Notes under the pieces: model-generated
Seen by the model: only the letters and a program-made list of their open reading frames with translations
Told to the model about the DNA's origin: nothing
Database searches by the model: none
Origin: Reticulitermes lucifugus
Taxonomy: Eukaryota; Arthropoda; Insecta; Blattodea; Rhinotermitidae
Length of the DNA stretch: 64,000 bases
Assembly (NCBI GenBank): GCA_026260175.1
Contig: JAKCWW010000005.1
Coordinates: 68,274 to 132,273, forward strand
Direction of reading: 5' to 3'
Translations under genes and position numbers: made by a program
Shown: piece by piece, positions 1 to 12,861 of the stretch
How positions within the stretch are numbered: the stretch's first letter is position 1
Layout of the letters: every line of letters starts with the position of its first letter

Positions 1-116
1 GCCACCTTCATGTGCCGATTGTCTAAAAACCTGGGAGCCTCGAACTCCTGGAGCCCTAAGGGCTTGTCAAGGCCTGTAATGGGATTGCTGCTTTGCTTTA
101 ACAGAAATAATAAATT
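1..116 (+). mobile_element. SINE family C, 3' part, cut by window edge
   Basis: Positions 10-103 match, in reverse complement, the stretch at 53,431-53,524: both contain TGTGCCGATTGTCTA, then CTGGGAGCCTC, then CTGGAG/CCCCT, and GTAATGGG(A/G)TTGCT. The 53.4-kb copy carries a tRNA-like head, so this is the 3' body of the same tRNA-derived SINE. It ends in an A-rich tail (from about 103). The head lies outside the window. Confidence 0.75.
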
Positions 117-1796
117 AAAAAAATAAAATAAAATATGTGCTTCGCACCGAATAGAACCGAATTCTATTCTGATTGTATGATAATCCAAAACCCGCTGCGA
201 AATATATGCAGACAGAGTTTCTTTGCACTGTTAAACAAATTATCCACAATCCTTATAGGGATATTATCTCAAAATCACCTGACCCTAATACGAGGCAGAT
301 GATATTCAGTTCTTCTGGAATGTCACGGCATGTTGATTGGTAAACAGTTATCGACGTTTCGACGGTTCCTAATTCTTTCAGCTCCACAGTGTAACTTTCA
401 AAGAATTAGATGTAATGTTTGCCTCCAAAGAATAGGGAATTAAGATGGATCATAACGGCACCAACTGTTTACTAGGTGACACGGCCTAACATCCCGGAAG
501 GCGTGAGTGTTCAGTAATTCAACTGTAAGGACAAATCATCTCGCAGAGACAGATAAGCTAGAGCTTTTGAGGGTCGTGACAAAGGGGTTATTAAACGGCG
601 CTTTTTATAACATGTTAAAAGAGGAGCAAATAATAAGGGTTATTGATGAAGATAATGTTGAAAATCAAAACAAGTATCTCTAAGTCAAATTTTGAGTGGT
701 GTGTAATTCTGAAGACCGGTGCCGGTTAACAGTAAAGCGACTGCAAGCTTAGCATCGGAAGGTTACGTTAGTGTTGTGGGATGTGACACCTTATAGACTG
801 ATATGACTGTATCGAACTCTTAGTGGAACCTACTGCTTTATCTGGAGAGATGATAGCGCTTGCAGTTTCCTCCTAACGTTCTGTAGACCCCTATCAGACT
901 GCAGTGTGTCATATGCCAGAGGATAATAATGTTGGCAGTCACCGTCACTGTCACACTGAAAATTGATTTATAAATCCAGAGAACAAGAATTTCTTTATAA
1001 TAACCTTACCTCTCTGTGATATTTTTGAGGGTGTAATGTACATTTACCAAAAGTAATATGAGTTATAGGTTATATTCTTACTTCAAATATGTGTTTAATT
1101 CTATTTATGCTATAATGATATGAGTTCATTTATTTTTTATTTATTTAACGACGCTGGTACTAACTCAGATTATACTATATTATTAAAATTATTAAAGTAT
1201 GAATTGCAAGACACATAACCGTCGTTTACGTAATTAGAAACACCAACACTATCGCGTCTTTGGGCTAGAGGAATTGACGGAAACCACGTTAACTGCTCAG
1301 TCAGAATAGCCGGCACACGGCCGTGGTTTTAATCCAGGACCTCCAGGAAATTAACATGTTAACAATTTCCACAAAAGGTAATTTTTTTTTCAAAATTTAG
1401 TAAATTACCTCAGTATCAAACAACTGCTTCACATCAAAATTAATATATATATGTATGATCTTTTTGTATATTAATAACAGTTTCTACAACATAATTTAGA
1501 GAAATCCTCCCTGAAACTTAAACGTATGCCTTCAAGGATTTTTATGTATTACGTGACAAAAACACACTTTGTATTTGCTGAAAATAATTGTTCTTTTGGA
1601 AAATACTTATGGTCTGAAAAAATAACGCTTTTATTTACATGTATGTTTGAGATTAATTAAGGAAGCTCGAATTGGGAGTTAAGAGTACTGTGCTAGTTGA
1701 AACTACAGCTTACGTAAAATCTGAGTTACTTAAGTGTCGTTAAAGAAATTACAATACAATAAAGAAACACAATTTTAATAACTTGTTAATTTTTTC
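117..1796. other. AT-rich non-coding stretch with two repeat scraps
   Basis: No open frame of note. It holds a GAAAC-type structured motif on the minus strand at 345-381. A plus-strand scrap at 780-848 reads DVTPYRLI, then a stop, then LYRTLSGTYC, which resembles the dispersed repeat seen again at 41,802. The words GGTAAACAG (339) and CTGTTTACT (464) face each other and may mark a decayed fold-back element. Confidence 0.5.
780..848 (+). repeat. Remnant of a dispersed repeat (DVTPYRL type)
   Basis: Read in frame from 780 the sequence gives DVTPYRLI, a stop, then LYRTLSGTYC. The 41,802 copy reads CNVTPYRLMDNYKSFVG, so the two are related. From memory, similar spurious peptides are common in insect genome predictions and come from an interspersed repeat. 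The element class is not clear from these scraps. Confidence 0.45.
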
Positions 1797-1813
1797 TTGT
1801 GTGTGTGTGTGTA
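1797..1813. repeat. (TG)n microsatellite
   Basis: Uninterrupted TG dinucleotide run of about eight units. Confidence 0.9.
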
Positions 1814-1814
1814 T

Positions 1815-4800
1815 GCTAATGATGGTATTGAGCTGGGATTACTTATACTTTTAAGACTTGGACGCTATATTAAATGGCTTACTCTAGAATTTTTAATTGG
1901 CTGAAGAAAATTAAGTGTTAGTGAGCCAAAATCCCAAATTTGTACTACATTTTACAAGAAGAGAAGCCATCTTTGAAAATTATGTATATACATGTGTAAT
2001 TAAAACCCATTGTGTTCAGAATATGTCTACATTTCTTAGACAAAATTCTCAAGAACAAGAGATATAAAAGAGTTAAAAGGCCTGGATTCACTGTATTCTC
2101 TTTCCAGCTTAAATATAGGGGTTGTAATTTATTTTCCTTAACCAACCCATTTTAGGAGCAGACATAATTTCCTTTTATGATGTCTGTGCTGTATACATAA
2201 GAGAAATCTTCAGCACAGAAAGTCATAAAACATAGCATAAAATGCTGTCAAACAAAATACTATCAACAATTTAGGTGTAGCTAAACTTGAAAGGGTTAGT
2301 TTGTCTTTGAGATATTTTAACCCTTTGAAACATGACCAACTTTCTCTTCTAGAGTGTTGTGGGAAAAACTTGATATTTTTACAGGAGAGTTTAGGCTTCA
2401 AAAATCGAGGTGCACATTTCCTCTGCTACTTAGGAAGAGAAAGTTTGTCAGCTTCGCTATAAAAAAAGGGTTAGAAGCACATGGTTTAGATACAGCTGTG
2501 TACTGGAGGGTGAAAAGATGAATGTACCATTCAATGAAGAATGTTTTTTGAAGTTCTTTCAAGCATTTTTTTCACCAAGAAGCTAGAAAGTCTACTGATA
2601 TATGCCAACTTTCGTTGAAGGGACTTCAGTTGCCTCTTCTTATTTCAGTGTTTTGGGTGTCAGTTTAAGTGCTGCATGTTACTGAAAAGAATGACTTGAA
2701 CATTGAAACGAGTGAGTAATACCTGTATTTATTATACAGCCTGTTGTAACTGTGCACATTAAATTAAAAATATGTGACCGGCGTAATTACAGCTAATTAG
2801 GTGAGTTATTATTCGTTATTTAAAATATTAAACTTACATAAGACAACTCTTTCTGCAGTCTTCTTTATAATTAGCGCATATGTTTCTAGCACGTACACTA
2901 ATTATATTACCCACCACTTATTTGTGCAATTATGTTTCAAATGTCATCCTTAATTTCCACTTTCTTTGATGTTTAAAAACAGAAAGCTTCCTGCCCTTCG
3001 CTTTTACCATTTGCCTTCGTCTTATTCACCAAACAAACTGTTAACATTTAGTACAAAATGTTTTTGTCAAATCTTAAAACCTACAGTCCATACAGCATCT
3101 TTATGTGACTGAAGTAGCTATTATGTTTGTATACTTTTCTGCCAAACTTAAAACTTACAACACATAGAATATAATTATAATTATATGAATGAAGTGATTG
3201 TATATTGAGTAATTGATGTACTTTAAAAGTGTATTTATTACTTATAATTAAGCAAGAAAATGTTACATATATTTATTTTCTAATAGCAAAACACAAAAAA
3301 CTTAGTTACTGAGATTCCTGCCTCCAAAGGCCGTGTTTGTTGCAGTTACATTACTGTAAATATTTCTGTACATAATATATACGTATTTAAAATTTTCATC
3401 TAGAGATTACAGAGAAATTAAAATTAGACGAACTGGTGTATGCAAGATGATTCATAACGAATATGACAGAAACAGACTTCGACAGATGCCACTAAATTAA
3501 TTAATTAACTTTTCAGTTTCAACGCCTACTTAATTCTTTTCTGTGAATCAACGTGCATACTGTTACCTGTATATGTCGTTTTACCTTACGTTTGTCATTT
3601 CCCCTACTTAACACCTGATAACTGAATGCAACAGCTGAGATAGCCGGCAGTTTGCAGTAACACTAATCACGCTTATCAGGTAAGACCTGTAATCGATATT
3701 TCCCTGATGACGAGCAGAGAGATTGTTCTGGAAATGTTGGTTTACTCGCTGTTCAACCACCTGAGGCTGCAGCTAGCCCGAGAAAATTTTATTGAATTCA
3801 GTCGCCGTGAGAGGTTTAGATCATACAACTGTTATATTAAATTTAGGTACAAAGTATTTAAAATATCATTCATATAGAGAACCTTTATATTCAGTTAGGG
3901 AGATAATATTTTTACGTGGCATTTTTCACTAGTATTTCACGTTTTCAACTGCTTTTCTATTATCCATTTTTTTTCAAGAAATAGGTTTCATTTTTATTTA
4001 GGTACAAGGAGTTTCAGTACATAAAATTTATTTACGTTCGTGCAGTTTCCTTGTGTATTAATAAAATCCATAAACTTTTCGAAAAGAAAGAGAAGGAAGT
4101 GTTGACATAATACCTTAATGCTTTTCACTAGAAATTATGACCGAATAATCCAACAACCTTAAACTATACACACAATGCGCTGTAGCGATGAAACTAATCA
4201 AAGTCAGTATTATTTTGTGATATGAAAGGAAAAAATAGGTAAAGAATTACCACATTTTTAAAATCATTTTTCTTCTGCTGGCAGCTGCCATGGAGAAATT
4301 TCATGACCTCAGCGCGCATATGTAAGTAAAACTAAGAATGACATCCCGACCAAATTGCTGACCTTTTCTGCTGCAGTCTTGACAATTAACATTTTCTTAC
4401 AGTTATCTTTGTAAACCGCCCAGCTAAAGTGCGAGAAGGGCTCTGAGACACAAGCCTACAGCAAAATGATCCGAATATATATCAGAGAGTTGCGTTGTCA
4501 TCTGCATAAAAACAAAACAAAAAAATCCTTGTTTATTGAAGCTGAAACTTTCTTTCTTCATATCCCATGAAATATGTACATGGCATATCCCGCGATTTTT
4601 AAGGCAGGGTCTCATTCTTAGATGAAAATTAAACACAAATTGTAGTGATTTATATTAGAGTCATCAGTGGCGAATTTATGATGATAATGACGGAAGAAAT
4701 CTTAGAAATATCAGTATTTGATATTCTCAGCAAAAAGGAATGGAAAAGACAGTATCACTAATTGAAGAAATCTGCACTGGAATTCTTTAAGCTGTTGATA

Positions 4801-5509
4801 GTGTTGGAAGAAACCGGCCATTATAGGCAGAACAACTGAATATGTTACTAATATTGCCACACACTAAATCATAAAACAACTTATGTTTTGAATGTTAAGG
4901 TCTAGAGGTAAAACTATTAGAATAAAATTTGTGTGTTCTTCTAGACTAATGACACGAAAATAACAAAACCAAAAATATATTCAGAAAATGGCAGTAAATG
5001 TAGTCCACAGTACCCTGCTCATTTACCATTTTCCTTATAAGAATGAAAACTTACAAATATAACCAAGACTATTAAATTATAATCTGGAGGTCTATGATCA
5101 CCGATAAGAATTAAATAACATATTAAGTTTTATGAATTGTTTTTTACATGAAAAATATTAACAGTATTCATACATACCTTATAATTATTTCCAGGACTTT
5201 CATTAGAATGGTAGCACATACTTGAAAATATGAACTGATTTTTTCTCTTCAGTTGTATAACTTCTAGATAAGCTGATGTTAGATTCTTGTACCTTGTACA
5301 TTTCATTTACAGACTAATCTGTTAAAACACATGACTCTTTCCTGAAAATGCACTTTAGTCAGTTATGAACTCTGCACGCAACTTCTTAAATATGTCACCT
5401 CCGTTCTGTTTCCGCTACATTTTTCGATTCATGCATGACAGCTTCGGTAACATTCTACACCTGAAAGGAAGCAGGGTAGAGGATACCAAGTGATGATGAC
5501 TAGGAAGGA
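1815..5509. other. AT-rich stretch without recognised genes
   Basis: Only short random frames of up to about 70 codons occur here, with no domain I recognise. There is (TTAA)-type simple sequence near 3,498 and several A/T homopolymers. I see no SINE or LINE similarity. Confidence 0.5.
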
Positions 5510-5770
5510 TACGGTTTGGGTGACAGAGGAATCGTGTTTGGATTCGCGAAGAGAGTAGCGGTTTTTCTCTTCTGCAAAGCTTCCACACCAATTCCGCTCT
5601 ACGCCTATCCTCCTATTCAATCGACAACAAGGGCTCGTTACCCGAGGGTAAAGCAGCTGGAACGTGAAGCTGACCACACACCTTCTAGCGCCGAGGGTAA
5701 GAGTGATTAGAGCTATACCTCCACTCCATCACATTCCTTCACGGCGTGCGCAGAGAAATCTTTTTCTTAG
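5510..5770 (+). mobile_element. SINE family A copy, diverged
   Basis: The 3' half follows the reference copy at 22,682-22,967: CCGAGGGTAAAGC, then GAAGCTGACCACACACC, TCTAGCGCCGAGGG, AGAGCTATACCTCCACTCC and a final TTCACGGC. The tRNA-like head is weak or lost. Short frames on both strands (64-82 codons) here are by-products of the SINE, not genes. Confidence 0.7.
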
Positions 5771-6372
5771 AAGTAGATGCTGTAAATGAGCATAGAGGTA
5801 CAGGAACTGACGGGCAGGAAGTCTTCCTTTACAAAACCTGATTTAAGCCAGTATGAACAGTACTAATTCCACTGCACCGATCATTATAAAATTTGAAGGA
5901 TTTGGCAGATTTTTGCATGGATAATCCAACATCTATTCTCAGAAATGTCACGCCTACAGTTCCTGATATCTTACTTGTCACTTAACGTTTAAATATTCCG
6001 AAAACCCTACTACTTTGGAAAAGTTATACGGGAAATAAAATGTGAATACATTTTTTGCTAACACTTTTGTTTGAAATGTTTTTGGTGTTTGGTTTGACAA
6101 GTATTCAGTGATCAGTGGGAGGCCCGGAGAAATGCATGTAAGTCTTCAAGCAAAGGTTCCGTGTTGTCCGCTTTTAACCAAAATTGGAGTGTTTACAGAT
6201 ATGAGTAAAGCCCTACAATGTGAAATTTCAAGAAATACGTTTCTCGTTTCTTGAGTTGGCATAAAAGGGCAAACGGTAAACGTGCAGACAGATATGGCAA
6301 TTAATACAGGTACAATTTTGCCACTTCTCTTAGCGAAGTCCCCAATAAATTATTATGCAATATACTCTATAA

Positions 6373-6545
6373 ATGACTCCCAAATTGTTATACAATGTAG
6401 CCTACTATATCAGTGGTTCCGAAATTGTTATAAAATATATTATGTTAGTGGTTACCAAATTTTTATACAGTGTACTACATAGTGGTTTGCAAATTATGCA
6501 CTGTGTTGTGTCAGTGCTTCAGAATTATTATAGAGTACACGACAC
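6373..6545 (+). repeat. Degenerate tandem array of hAT-end-like units
   Basis: Five or so units of 31-39 bp each begin with a variant of AGTGGTTCCCAAATTNTTATA: near 6,375, 6,411, 6,447, 6,481 and 6,513. The unit start resembles the terminal inverted repeat of hAT transposons (CAGTGGTTCCCAAA). The array overlaps the proposed left end of the 6,411-7,128 element. Confidence 0.6.
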
Positions 6546-7128
6546 TTTTTCCCCAAATTAATATTTCTCGGATCTATTGAAAATTGCTAAGAATCTTCGT
6601 GGGGTATTTAATTCAGGTGTACAAAAATTCCGGGCGCCTGATCGCTCAAGGAACTAAATGTTGTATGCTGGCATCTAACATGTACTGTATAATTATTGTG
6701 CTTTTCCTTGGATATAAAAATGTATAACAGTTTATATGCACCTAGCAGAAAGTCCAGAAAAGGGTGAGGTTAAGTCGCCCCAGAACTGTGGGTCCTCAAT
6801 ATTTGATTTGTTTCATGTCACCTGCCTGGTGCACAGAATTTGAAAGTGACTTCCAGATTTTTGGAGAATTTTTGAGCTCCTGATTTCATATACTGTCTGA
6901 TTATTGTTTAGCAATTTTAACGCTATACTATAAATGCTATGTGTAGCAAATTACGTATTTAAAAATATTGTTTTAAAAAAATACTCAATACGAAAAATAA
7001 AACAAAAAATAAAAACTGCCAATAAAATAAAGTACAATGAATGTGTATGTTAAAGTATAATAGAAGGGCCACCTAAAGAACACTTACGAATCAATTTTGG
7101 TCCGCATATCGCAATTTGGGAAGCCCTG
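6411..7128. mobile_element. Non-autonomous hAT-like DNA element, about 718 bp
   Basis: The left end is CAGTGGTTCCGAAATTG; the right end, in reverse complement, is CAGGGCTTCCCAAATTG, matching at about 14 of 17 positions. The flanking 8-mers are TACTATAT (6,403-6,410) and TACTAGAA (7,129-7,136), 6 of 8 identical, as expected for an old 8-bp hAT target duplication. The subterminal right end has GGTCCGCATATCGC, like the GGTCCGCGG found near many hAT ends. The interior is AT-rich with no transposase. An alternative is chance pairing of two unrelated ends. Confidence 0.55.
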
Positions 7129-7136
7129 TACTAGAA

Positions 7137-8504
7137 AGTTGGGTGACCATATGTTCTGTTGCAATAATTTATCATATGTCACAAATTTCTATCTTTGTTA
7201 TGAAAAGTCATGGACAACTAAAGGCTTCTACTGTTCGTCTGAGATTAGCAACAGACCAGGTAAAGATTGTAAGTCTACAATAACCCATTACTTTACCGTG
7301 TTCATCGATTAGAAACGAACAGTTTACACAAACACCATTTATGGATGTGTAGAATATAGTACATACTATTATTTTTCTCGTGTTACTAAGAAAATATGTA
7401 GTTCAAAGTTTTTACATATTTTGCTGTATCAAGGGGAAAGAGCTTGCTAGTATGCCGAAAAGATGAACGAAAATAAGAATTACTGGCCTATAGAAAACTA
7501 ACCCGGGCAATTAAAATATTTTGGAAATTGATAGACTTTTTTGTTGAAACTGTCGCTGAAAGGTTAATTTTAAGTGTCACAAACGAGAAAGCATCCCACA
7601 GTGATGAGAGCTGGCTTGTTAATATTGTAAATTTTTAAATTGTTATCACCAAATTTAGAAAAGTTAAAGTTGTTCCTGTAAACTGCAAGAAGACATATAG
7701 CGATAAAGCATGTATAGCTCCACTAATTCTTATCTTCGACACTAGATGGATGTAATTGCTTTAAATGCTGTTTTTATATTAAAGATTCTGAATTAACTGT
7801 GGAAGTTCGTAGCAAAGCATCAGATAAAAAGTGATAGCCTAGTTACCATTGGATACAAGAAGTGGATAAGAAATTTTATCGGATATAGGGACTGCAAAGT
7901 CTCAGGAAATGAAATAAATCTGGCACATCAAGGCATTGATTAAGATGCGAACCGTGGCCCTACAAAGATTACAACAGAAACCCAATCAGTAAACACAAAT
8001 TTAAAGCAAATGAGTATTCACGAAGCAGCCTCTGACGGCCTAAATGTATTACTATTGCATTTGACTAAAATACGTCTTTACGTAGCTGGAAAACGAGGAC
8101 TGCATTTCAATTGATTACACGATTAGGAAGTTTATTTCGACTAAGTTATGTAAGTTATAGAGCATCCAGTATTAGGATTATTGTGAAACGTAAATTGCAA
8201 ATACTTTTGTAGGGGTTAGATGGAGTCGATTTTATGATACTCATAGCATTTGTATGAGAACCTCAGGAAAACCTAAGTCAGTGGAAATGTTTCCTGGTTC
8301 AATGTTTCAATCGAAGAACTCCTCAAGACAAAACAGTATTCTTAAGCTAGTACACTAGGATTTTTATTTCAATATTTTATTTCTTGATGGTGATATTTAC
8401 AAAAATCTTCTGTAATTATAAATATAGGCTACTAATTTGACAAAGTGCTGTAAGCACATACATAACAAGAATTATTTTTTCGCACCCCTTGTAGTCAGCA
8501 TAGT
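7137..8504. other. AT-rich stretch without recognised features
   Basis: Short frames only (up to 71 codons). No repeat similarity seen by eye. Confidence 0.45.
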
Positions 8505-8745
8505 GACTAGGGTAAAAGCTGAAGGAAAGATAATTGTCTTCCCCATAAAGTCCATACGTCCTCTGAGGCTCATTCAGTCTTCTATTCAGTGGGTACTTGG
8601 GTTCTTTTCCCGGGATTTAAGCATCTGGTGCATGGTCGATCGCTTACCTCCTGTTAGTCAGCCGAGGTTAAAAATGTGTAGCGCTATAAATCTACTCCCC
8701 CATATGCCGTCATGACTTGCACAGGGACAACTCTTCACTTTTCTT
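8505..8745 (+). mobile_element. SINE family A copy, 3' part
   Basis: Similarity to the reference SINE is seen at CATACGTCCTCTGAGGCTC, GGGTACTTGGGTTC, TTTCCCGGGA, GCCGAGGTTAAA, GCTATAAATCTACTCCCCC and GTCATGACTTGCACAGGGA. The copy is diverged and its tRNA head is not recognisable. Confidence 0.65.
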
Positions 8746-9247
8746 CTCACTTATATTCCAAACGTTCTCTATTTGTAAAGTGCTATAGAAGAATAGATAC
8801 GTGCATGTACAAATATACATCCTATGAGGCAGACGTTTTTATAAACACACGTGGACTACTACTGCCAAATATTTTACCTTAGTATTTAACACGTATATCG
8901 GACGCGATCCGGCAAATTTAAGGATCTGTTATTGTTTGTGTTTCATGTGTCTTGAAGAAGAAGCGTGGAAGGTGTACAGACACTGTATTTTACTTTGACT
9001 AGACGTTTCTAACCTAAATAGGCAGGTGGTTTATCCTACATTTTTCCTGTCGCTTTCTTCCCACAAATTTTCCTTTTCCATTGACTGTGTTTAGTACCAT
9101 TATCTTTGTCGTACCGTTCTAACACAAATGTTACCGGCTCTAGAACATCTGCAGTAAGCCTACTTGCATGCAAGAAAAATTCAAGTTGTGCCTTTTCTGA
9201 CAACATATAAAGGAAAGGGGGGAGTTGAATATATTTTATCACCACAG

Positions 9248-9460
9248 GTATTTTTAACCTCGACACTGGATTCGGTGAGTGGTTAGCATAGCAGCACGAA
9301 GCGGCAGCTCAACTTTAGTTAATTGCCGGTTTAATTGGAGGCTGTGTGAGCCTCAAAGCCTGTCTGGAATTCTGAGGAGGAGAGACAGATCTCTGGCCTC
9401 TGCAGAGGATAGAACTGCATGCAGTTCTTCTGTCGCTACACCGACTGAGACATCCCGGTT
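9248..9460 (-). mobile_element. SINE family A copy with recognisable tRNA-like head
   Basis: Read on the plus strand it runs from the 3' body (TTTTTAACCTCGACACTGGA, 9,249 onward) through GGAGGCTGTGTGAGCC to TCGCTACACCGACTGAGAC and ATCCC near 9,455. The last part is the reverse complement of the A-box region GGATAGCTCAGTCGGTGTAG of the reference copy. The overlapping 74- to 90-codon frames are SINE by-products. Confidence 0.75.
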
Positions 9461-10453
9461 AATGGCAACTGCCAAACAGACAAATACTATCAGGTCGAAA
9501 TTCGAGACAGGTACTTCAACCCATGCTTCATTATCATGGGAGTGTCTGTGAAAATTTGGTTTTGGGTTCCAGTACATAGAAAGTAGTTAAAGTGAAAGGT
9601 TTTTTTGATTCTTAACAGACACTAAAATGGAATGTAAGTAGAGTCGTCCTGACAACAGTTGCCAATATTTGCTTGTGACTTAATGAGAATAATGTTCACG
9701 GGCCTATTTATTATTACTATAGTCTTGTCACATAACATAATACTACAATATTGCCTATCGCGAGAGCCAATCTGGACAAAACAATGACGGCAGGAGTTTT
9801 GTAACTCGAAAATGTATCCTAGATTTTAAACCATTATACCCTTTACACGTTAATTCCTCTAAAAGAATTGGTGATTAAATTATTATAAGTTATAATTGGT
9901 TCATAACATGACTAGATATTCAGCCCAACAATCAACTCCAGGGGGTAAATTATTTCTTAGAAAGCCGCTTTTCATATAGTCATTCAAGAACTTCCTTTAA
10001 TTTTTAAATCTTACATTTTGTTGTGCAGTGTTAATACTCAGAAGCAAATGTTTAAAATTTCAGTAACATAAAATTTATTAATTAATAAAATATTTACGTC
10101 TAGCTTGATGATAGATTATTACAGATAACAGTCCTGTAGCTGCATACAAATATTTTAATTAATTAATTAAAACTGTTGTGACAACAGATTTTCTACCTTT
10201 TATTTTATGGATAATTTATTTTGTGTTTGAGTACTGCTTTGGACATTGACCATAATTTTGGTATTTTTATAGCACAGAGTTTCGAAATGTGGATTTTTTC
10301 TTATTCAGTTTGGCGGGTGAGAGGGGAATCCAAATTTGTTGGTCCCATTATAAAAAATTCTAAGCGGCAATGACTTGCTGATCGTGTAGCTAAGACGAGA
10401 AAGAAAGAATGCCTCCAATTATTGGTGGAAATTCTGTTACTTTATTAATCTTA

Positions 10454-10476
10454 AAGAGAGAGAGAGGGGAGGGGGG
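10454..10476. repeat. (GA)n / G-rich purine run
   Basis: AGAGAGAGAGAG followed by GGGGAGGGGGG. Confidence 0.85.
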
Positions 10477-11711
10477 TCTGTGAGCTTGGGAAAGGATGGT
10501 GTAAATCATTTGCTACATTTATTACTGACGGTGTTTAGGCTTTGGTTTCTGCCACCATATCATTAATAATTCAATCTCTTTATACGTTGTACAGAAATAT
10601 TATAAAATTCGACTACATTTAAATTTCACGACAAGAGAATCAAAACCGGTGTTTGTGTTAACACGCATGAATTATACATAAGTCCACTGTGAAATGCGAT
10701 AATGTAATACAGCCTCCTGATTCGCGCATGAGTATAATAATTTTAAATACAACAGTGCGATTTCGGTTTTCCATCAAATTGTAATGTCCTTTGAAGCCAC
10801 AGTAGTTTTACAGTAAATAAATGCGATACCGGTCTTGAGTTCGTGGTCCTAATTAAATACCTTTTTCCACTCGACTCTGATGATATCTATAGACACTTCC
10901 TGTGCTAAATTAACTTGCAAGGCCTGCTACATCGCTACCAAGTTTTATAACAATAATTCTGAACAAAATCAGCTGTAAATTGAAAGCACTGTTCATGGTA
11001 ATTTAACTTCCTTTTGTCGATGAAAGTCTACTTTTTATTCTTGGGATAAATTACAATAAAGCTAAGAAACCGTCATTGTTTGGCACCATGTATTATTTTA
11101 TGTGACTAAAAACTTTTAGGAGAATAAATCTGAAAAATTTGTCTTAGCATAATTTTAAAATCCAATGCAGGAATTTGGAAAATCCTCTAAACCTCTGACT
11201 GCAATAAATGTGTGGCCTTATAGTAGCAGAAAGTCCCATAAACATCGGCAAGTGTAACCTGTTCGACACGACAACGATAAAATGCTTACTTAAATCTGGA
11301 AGGAAAAGATGTCACACACATTGAGGTTACGTCTTTTGTTCTAGCCTTCATTCTTCCCTTGCTTCAATTGTGTTTTCGCTCACTGACAGCAATTTTCTGT
11401 ATAATATAAAGTTTCTAAATAATTTAAAATAAATTTGTTGTTTACAGGCAGATACTAAAAGGTCCATAGACTTGTAAAAAAGGCTTTGCTTAAAATACAA
11501 AGGAGTTGTGATCTCCTAATAAGGAAACAGGCCTACGTGTGTAAAAATGTAAACACAATTTCCACTTTTAGGAAACCTAGTGGTCTTGTATGAACTGCGA
11601 AACGCATTTAGGAAATAAAAACTACGTTATATGCATGCGTTTTCTAGTGTAGGTCTGAAGTAAATAACGCCACAAACAAATGCATGAGATACTGGGCAAC
11701 AGAAAGAAGAG

Positions 11712-11730
11712 CATCATCATCATCATCATC
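11712..11730. repeat. (CAT)n microsatellite
   Basis: Six uninterrupted CAT/ATC units. Confidence 0.9.
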
Positions 11731-12019
11731 AATAACAGCCACCAGCAACAATAGGAATCTCTTAACTAACTCATCAAATTATAATGCAATGGTGGGGAGG
11801 ATTGGTTAATATTTATTTGCAGCTGAAGAATTACAAGTTTTTTTAGGATGAGCTGGATTTAAATGTACCAGTGAAGTGACGAGTTTCGGTTCGAAATCTT
11901 TGCTGACTTAATTTTAAGTATGAAAGAGAGGAGTCCTAATTATGCATTAAAGTATTATAAGACGTATTATTTATAGTTTTACAGATAAAGGTAATGTTAT
12001 TGTGAATATCATCAACCTA

Positions 12020-12285
12020 TATAGGGAGTAGAAGTATTGCTGCATCCATTCTTAACTTTAGCACTAGATGGAGATGAGCTTCACCCTTCGGCCGCTTTAC
12101 CACGTGAATAGAACCACTGCTACCCACTGAATACGAGGCTGTGTGAGGTCCAGAAGTAGTCTGGACCCTCTGAAACAGAGGAAAATCTCTTTTCTCCCTC
12201 GGAAATTGAACTGCCATTCTTGGGTCTTCCAGCCCGTAGTCCGACCACTGTCCGGATTATGCTACCCCAGAAAAAACCAAATAAG
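12020..12285 (-). mobile_element. SINE family A copy, near full length
   Basis: The plus strand shows the reverse complement of the element. The 3' end is CATTCTTAACTTTAGCACTA and GATGGAG at 12,046. It is followed by CACTGAATACGAGGCTGTG, GTCTGGACCCTCTGAAA, and the head region CCAGCCCGTAGTCCGACCAC with GGATTATGCTACCCC near 12,260. Order and spacing match the 22,682 copy. Confidence 0.8.
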
Positions 12286-12334
12286 CCAGTAAATATCCGC
12301 TTAGACATTTGAACATCTCAGATAAACTGGAGGG

Positions 12335-12360
12335 TATATATGTGTATATATATATGTGTG
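12335..12360. repeat. (TA)n/(TG)n microsatellite
   Basis: Mixed TATA/TGTG dinucleotide run. Confidence 0.85.
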
Positions 12361-12765
12361 AATTACAACGAGAGAAGAATTCGAAAATAATGAATCGAAA
12401 TGATTTGGAAGAAAGCAGTCATATTCTAACTAAATGCAGGCTCTTGCCCCCGCATTTACTGTCAGGAATTTGGCAATATCACAGAACCACCAGTCAGGAA
12501 AGCGGACTTCGTCCAGAGATTTAACCCAGACACTCTCTGGACAGAAAGCAGGAATTTTATGATAATCGAGACAAGTAATGCAAACGTATGGAAAGGACTT
12601 CCTAACTTTAAAAGTTGTTACACTGGATACACTAATGATCCAGTGGTAAAATAATATAAGTCGTTGTTAGTATAAATACGTAAGGGTTGCGTGATTTTAG
12701 GCTTCCGCCGCCTTGTAAACGAGGCCTTCTTTCTTCTGGGATGTTTCGCAGCGTTGAGTGATTTT

Positions 12766-12861
12766 GGGACAGATTACCGGTGCAATTCTTTAGGGTCAAG
12801 CAGTCTTCTTTGACTGCTTGACTCTTGAATATGGGACAGATATCCTGTCCCGAAACGTCGG
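12766..12861 (+). repeat. Fold-back (hairpin) repeat ending in GAAACGTCGG
   Basis: The arms GTCAAGCAGTC (12,795-12,805) and GACTGCTTGAC (12,812-12,822) form a perfect 11-bp stem with a 6-base loop. Similarity continues outward: GGGACAGATTACCGG on the left faces ATATCCTGTCCCGAAAC on the right. A second small hairpin, GGGACAG ATATC CTGTCCC, lies at about 12,834-12,852, directly before GAAACGTCGG. A related arm occurs at 56,153-56,210. Confidence 0.75.

Larger units (their letters stand above)
9461..12019. other. AT-rich stretch with simple repeats only
   Basis: It contains a (TTAA)n run near 10,157-10,173, a GA-rich run at 10,454-10,476 and a (CAT)n run at 11,712-11,730. No open frame or dispersed repeat is recognised. 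Confidence 0.45.
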
